A DNA stretch of 60,841 nucleotides from Bacillota bacterium (lineage in GTDB: Bacteria; Bacillota; UBA4882; UBA8346). Shown in pieces: positions 60,224 to 60,841 of the stretch. The notes beneath the pieces are model-generated. The model was not told the DNA's origin and did no database searches. It saw nothing but the letters and a program-made list of their open reading frames with translations. The position numbers were made by a program, and so were the translations under genes. The stretch is from assembly GCA_029974635.1 (NCBI GenBank), contig JARKQY010000016.1, forward strand, positions 1 through 60,841. The letters run 5' to 3'. Each line of letters starts with the position of its first letter. Position 1 is the stretch's first letter.

Positions 60224-60841
60224 ATGGGGATAAAGTTACGTCAATATACGGACCAGCCGGGATTTACCGCCGATTTTCTAAAAGTGCGCGACTTTTTATT
60301 CCGGATTTATGAACCGGGCTATCAATATGGAAACTGGTTATGGAACAGGTGGGAATGGATGTTTTCCCTGCCATATCTGGATGAAACCAATTTGTCAAGG
60401 ATTGGCGTCTGGGAATCGGATGGGCAAATTGTAGCTTTGGCAAACTATGAAACTGTTTTGGGGAATGCCTGGTTTTCAATGGACAAAGGCGTTGATTGGC
60501 TGAAAAAAGAACTTATTGAATACGCTGTTGAATACTTATCGAAAACCAATGAAAACGGACAACGCTCTTTAAATATCAATATCTATAATGCCGACGCCGG
60601 ATTTAAAAAAATTGCGCGGGCGCTGGGCTTTGAAGAAACCGGACACTTGGAGGAAACAGCGGAATTCAGGATACCTGATAGCTTCCCTGAGATCCGATTA
60701 CCGGATGGCTTCACCATAGTAAGCTTAGCGGAAGAGAATGATTTATCCAAAATAAACAGAGTGCTTTGGAGGGGATTTAACCATCCGGGAAAAGCGCCGG
60801 ATACTGAAATTCCCGGAAGAATTAAATCGCAATCAGGACCG
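60224..60841 (+). CDS. GNAT family N-acetyltransferase (partial, runs off right edge)
   Basis: 206 codons are visible from the ATG at 60224, which has GGAGGGG six bases upstream. The first domain has VWESDGQIVALANYE, then LNINIYNADAGFKKIARALGFEETGHLEET, a GNAT-like C-terminal strand-helix. A second GNAT-like segment begins near residue 155 (FTIVSLAEENDLSKINRVLWRGFNH), so it is probably a two-domain acetyltransferase of about 300 residues. The acceptor is unknown. It starts the next plus-strand unit. Confidence 0.8.
   Translation, partial: MGIKLRQYTDQPGFTADFLKVRDFLFRIYEPGYQYGNWLWNRWEWMFSLPYLDETNLSRIGVWESDGQIVALANYETVLGNAWFSMDKGVDWLKKELIEYAVEYLSKTNENGQRSLNINIYNADAGFKKIARALGFEETGHLEETAEFRIPDSFPEIRLPDGFTIVSLAEENDLSKINRVLWRGFNHPGKAPDTEIPGRIKSQSGP

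Overview
The window looks like chromosomal DNA of an anaerobic Bacillota (Firmicutes) member that has an outer membrane. The Bacillota signs are strong AGGAGG-type ribosome binding sites, frequent TTG/GTG starts, LacI/ROK/GntR regulators, a CcpA-type cre site, a DacF-like D,D-carboxypeptidase and a CD3324-family protein. The anaerobe sign is a rubredoxin next to an FprA flavodiiron protein. The outer-membrane signs are two TolC-type proteins, a MacAB-type pump and a Spy/CpxP-like LTxxQ protein. A Hydrogenispora/Limnochordia-like lineage would fit, but this is inference. No rRNA, tRNA, CRISPR array, prophage or transposase was recognised. Almost every gene from 3.8 to 59 kb lies on the minus strand.

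Layout: 0-2.3 kb, a membrane-anchored DUF362 protein with surface carbohydrate-binding domains, cut by the left edge, with a distant cre site. 2.9-3.7 kb, a metallo-beta-lactamase-fold hydrolase on the plus strand. 3.8-13 kb (locus A), a LacI-type regulator, ribokinase, a complete ribose-type ABC importer, an M20 peptidase and a class-I glutamine-amidotransferase-like protein, with large LacI-type palindromes upstream. 13.2-22.2 kb (locus B), a ROK regulator, PfkB kinase, NitT/TauT-type ABC importer, amidohydrolase, an unknown protein, a Gfo/Idh/MocA oxidoreductase and a double-SIS sugar-phosphate protein. 22.4-28 kb (locus C), a GntR/FCD regulator, threonine-synthase-like enzyme, SDR, M24 peptidase, RidA and a second M20 peptidase. 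Each locus has its own regulator and a matching palindrome, so the window holds three adjacent, separately controlled catabolic systems with unknown substrates.

28-33.8 kb holds DUF2156, DsrE-like, rubredoxin/FprA, a DUF4380-like protein and a TolC. 34-41.6 kb is an envelope efflux operon: OmpR-type regulator, histidine kinase, TolC, MacA, MacB ATPase, MacB permease and an LTxxQ periplasmic protein, ending in a clear terminator. 42-43.7 kb has a D,D-carboxypeptidase and a SPOR protein. 44.2-49.3 kb has an acyl-CoA synthetase, XRE-cupin regulator, DHFR, cupin, GNAT and methyltransferase.

49.5-54.1 kb is the most interesting unit. A ykkC-class riboswitch with an overlapping transcription attenuator lies upstream of GNAT, PhzF-like isomerase, ABC ATPase and two ABC-2 permeases. 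A dispersed repeat sits between the switch and the first gene. 54.2-59.1 kb has a HAD phosphatase, a small membrane protein, a transglutaminase-like protein and two tandem secreted DUF5107-like paralogs. 59.3-60.8 kb (plus strand) has a 40-codon small ORF, a CD3324-family gene whose ribosome binding site is buried in a hairpin, a terminator and a GNAT gene cut by the right edge.

Two families of intergenic repeats are shared between distant gaps: a 52-nt palindromic element, and a roughly 135-139 nt modular element that has invaded the 3-prime end of one tolC gene.
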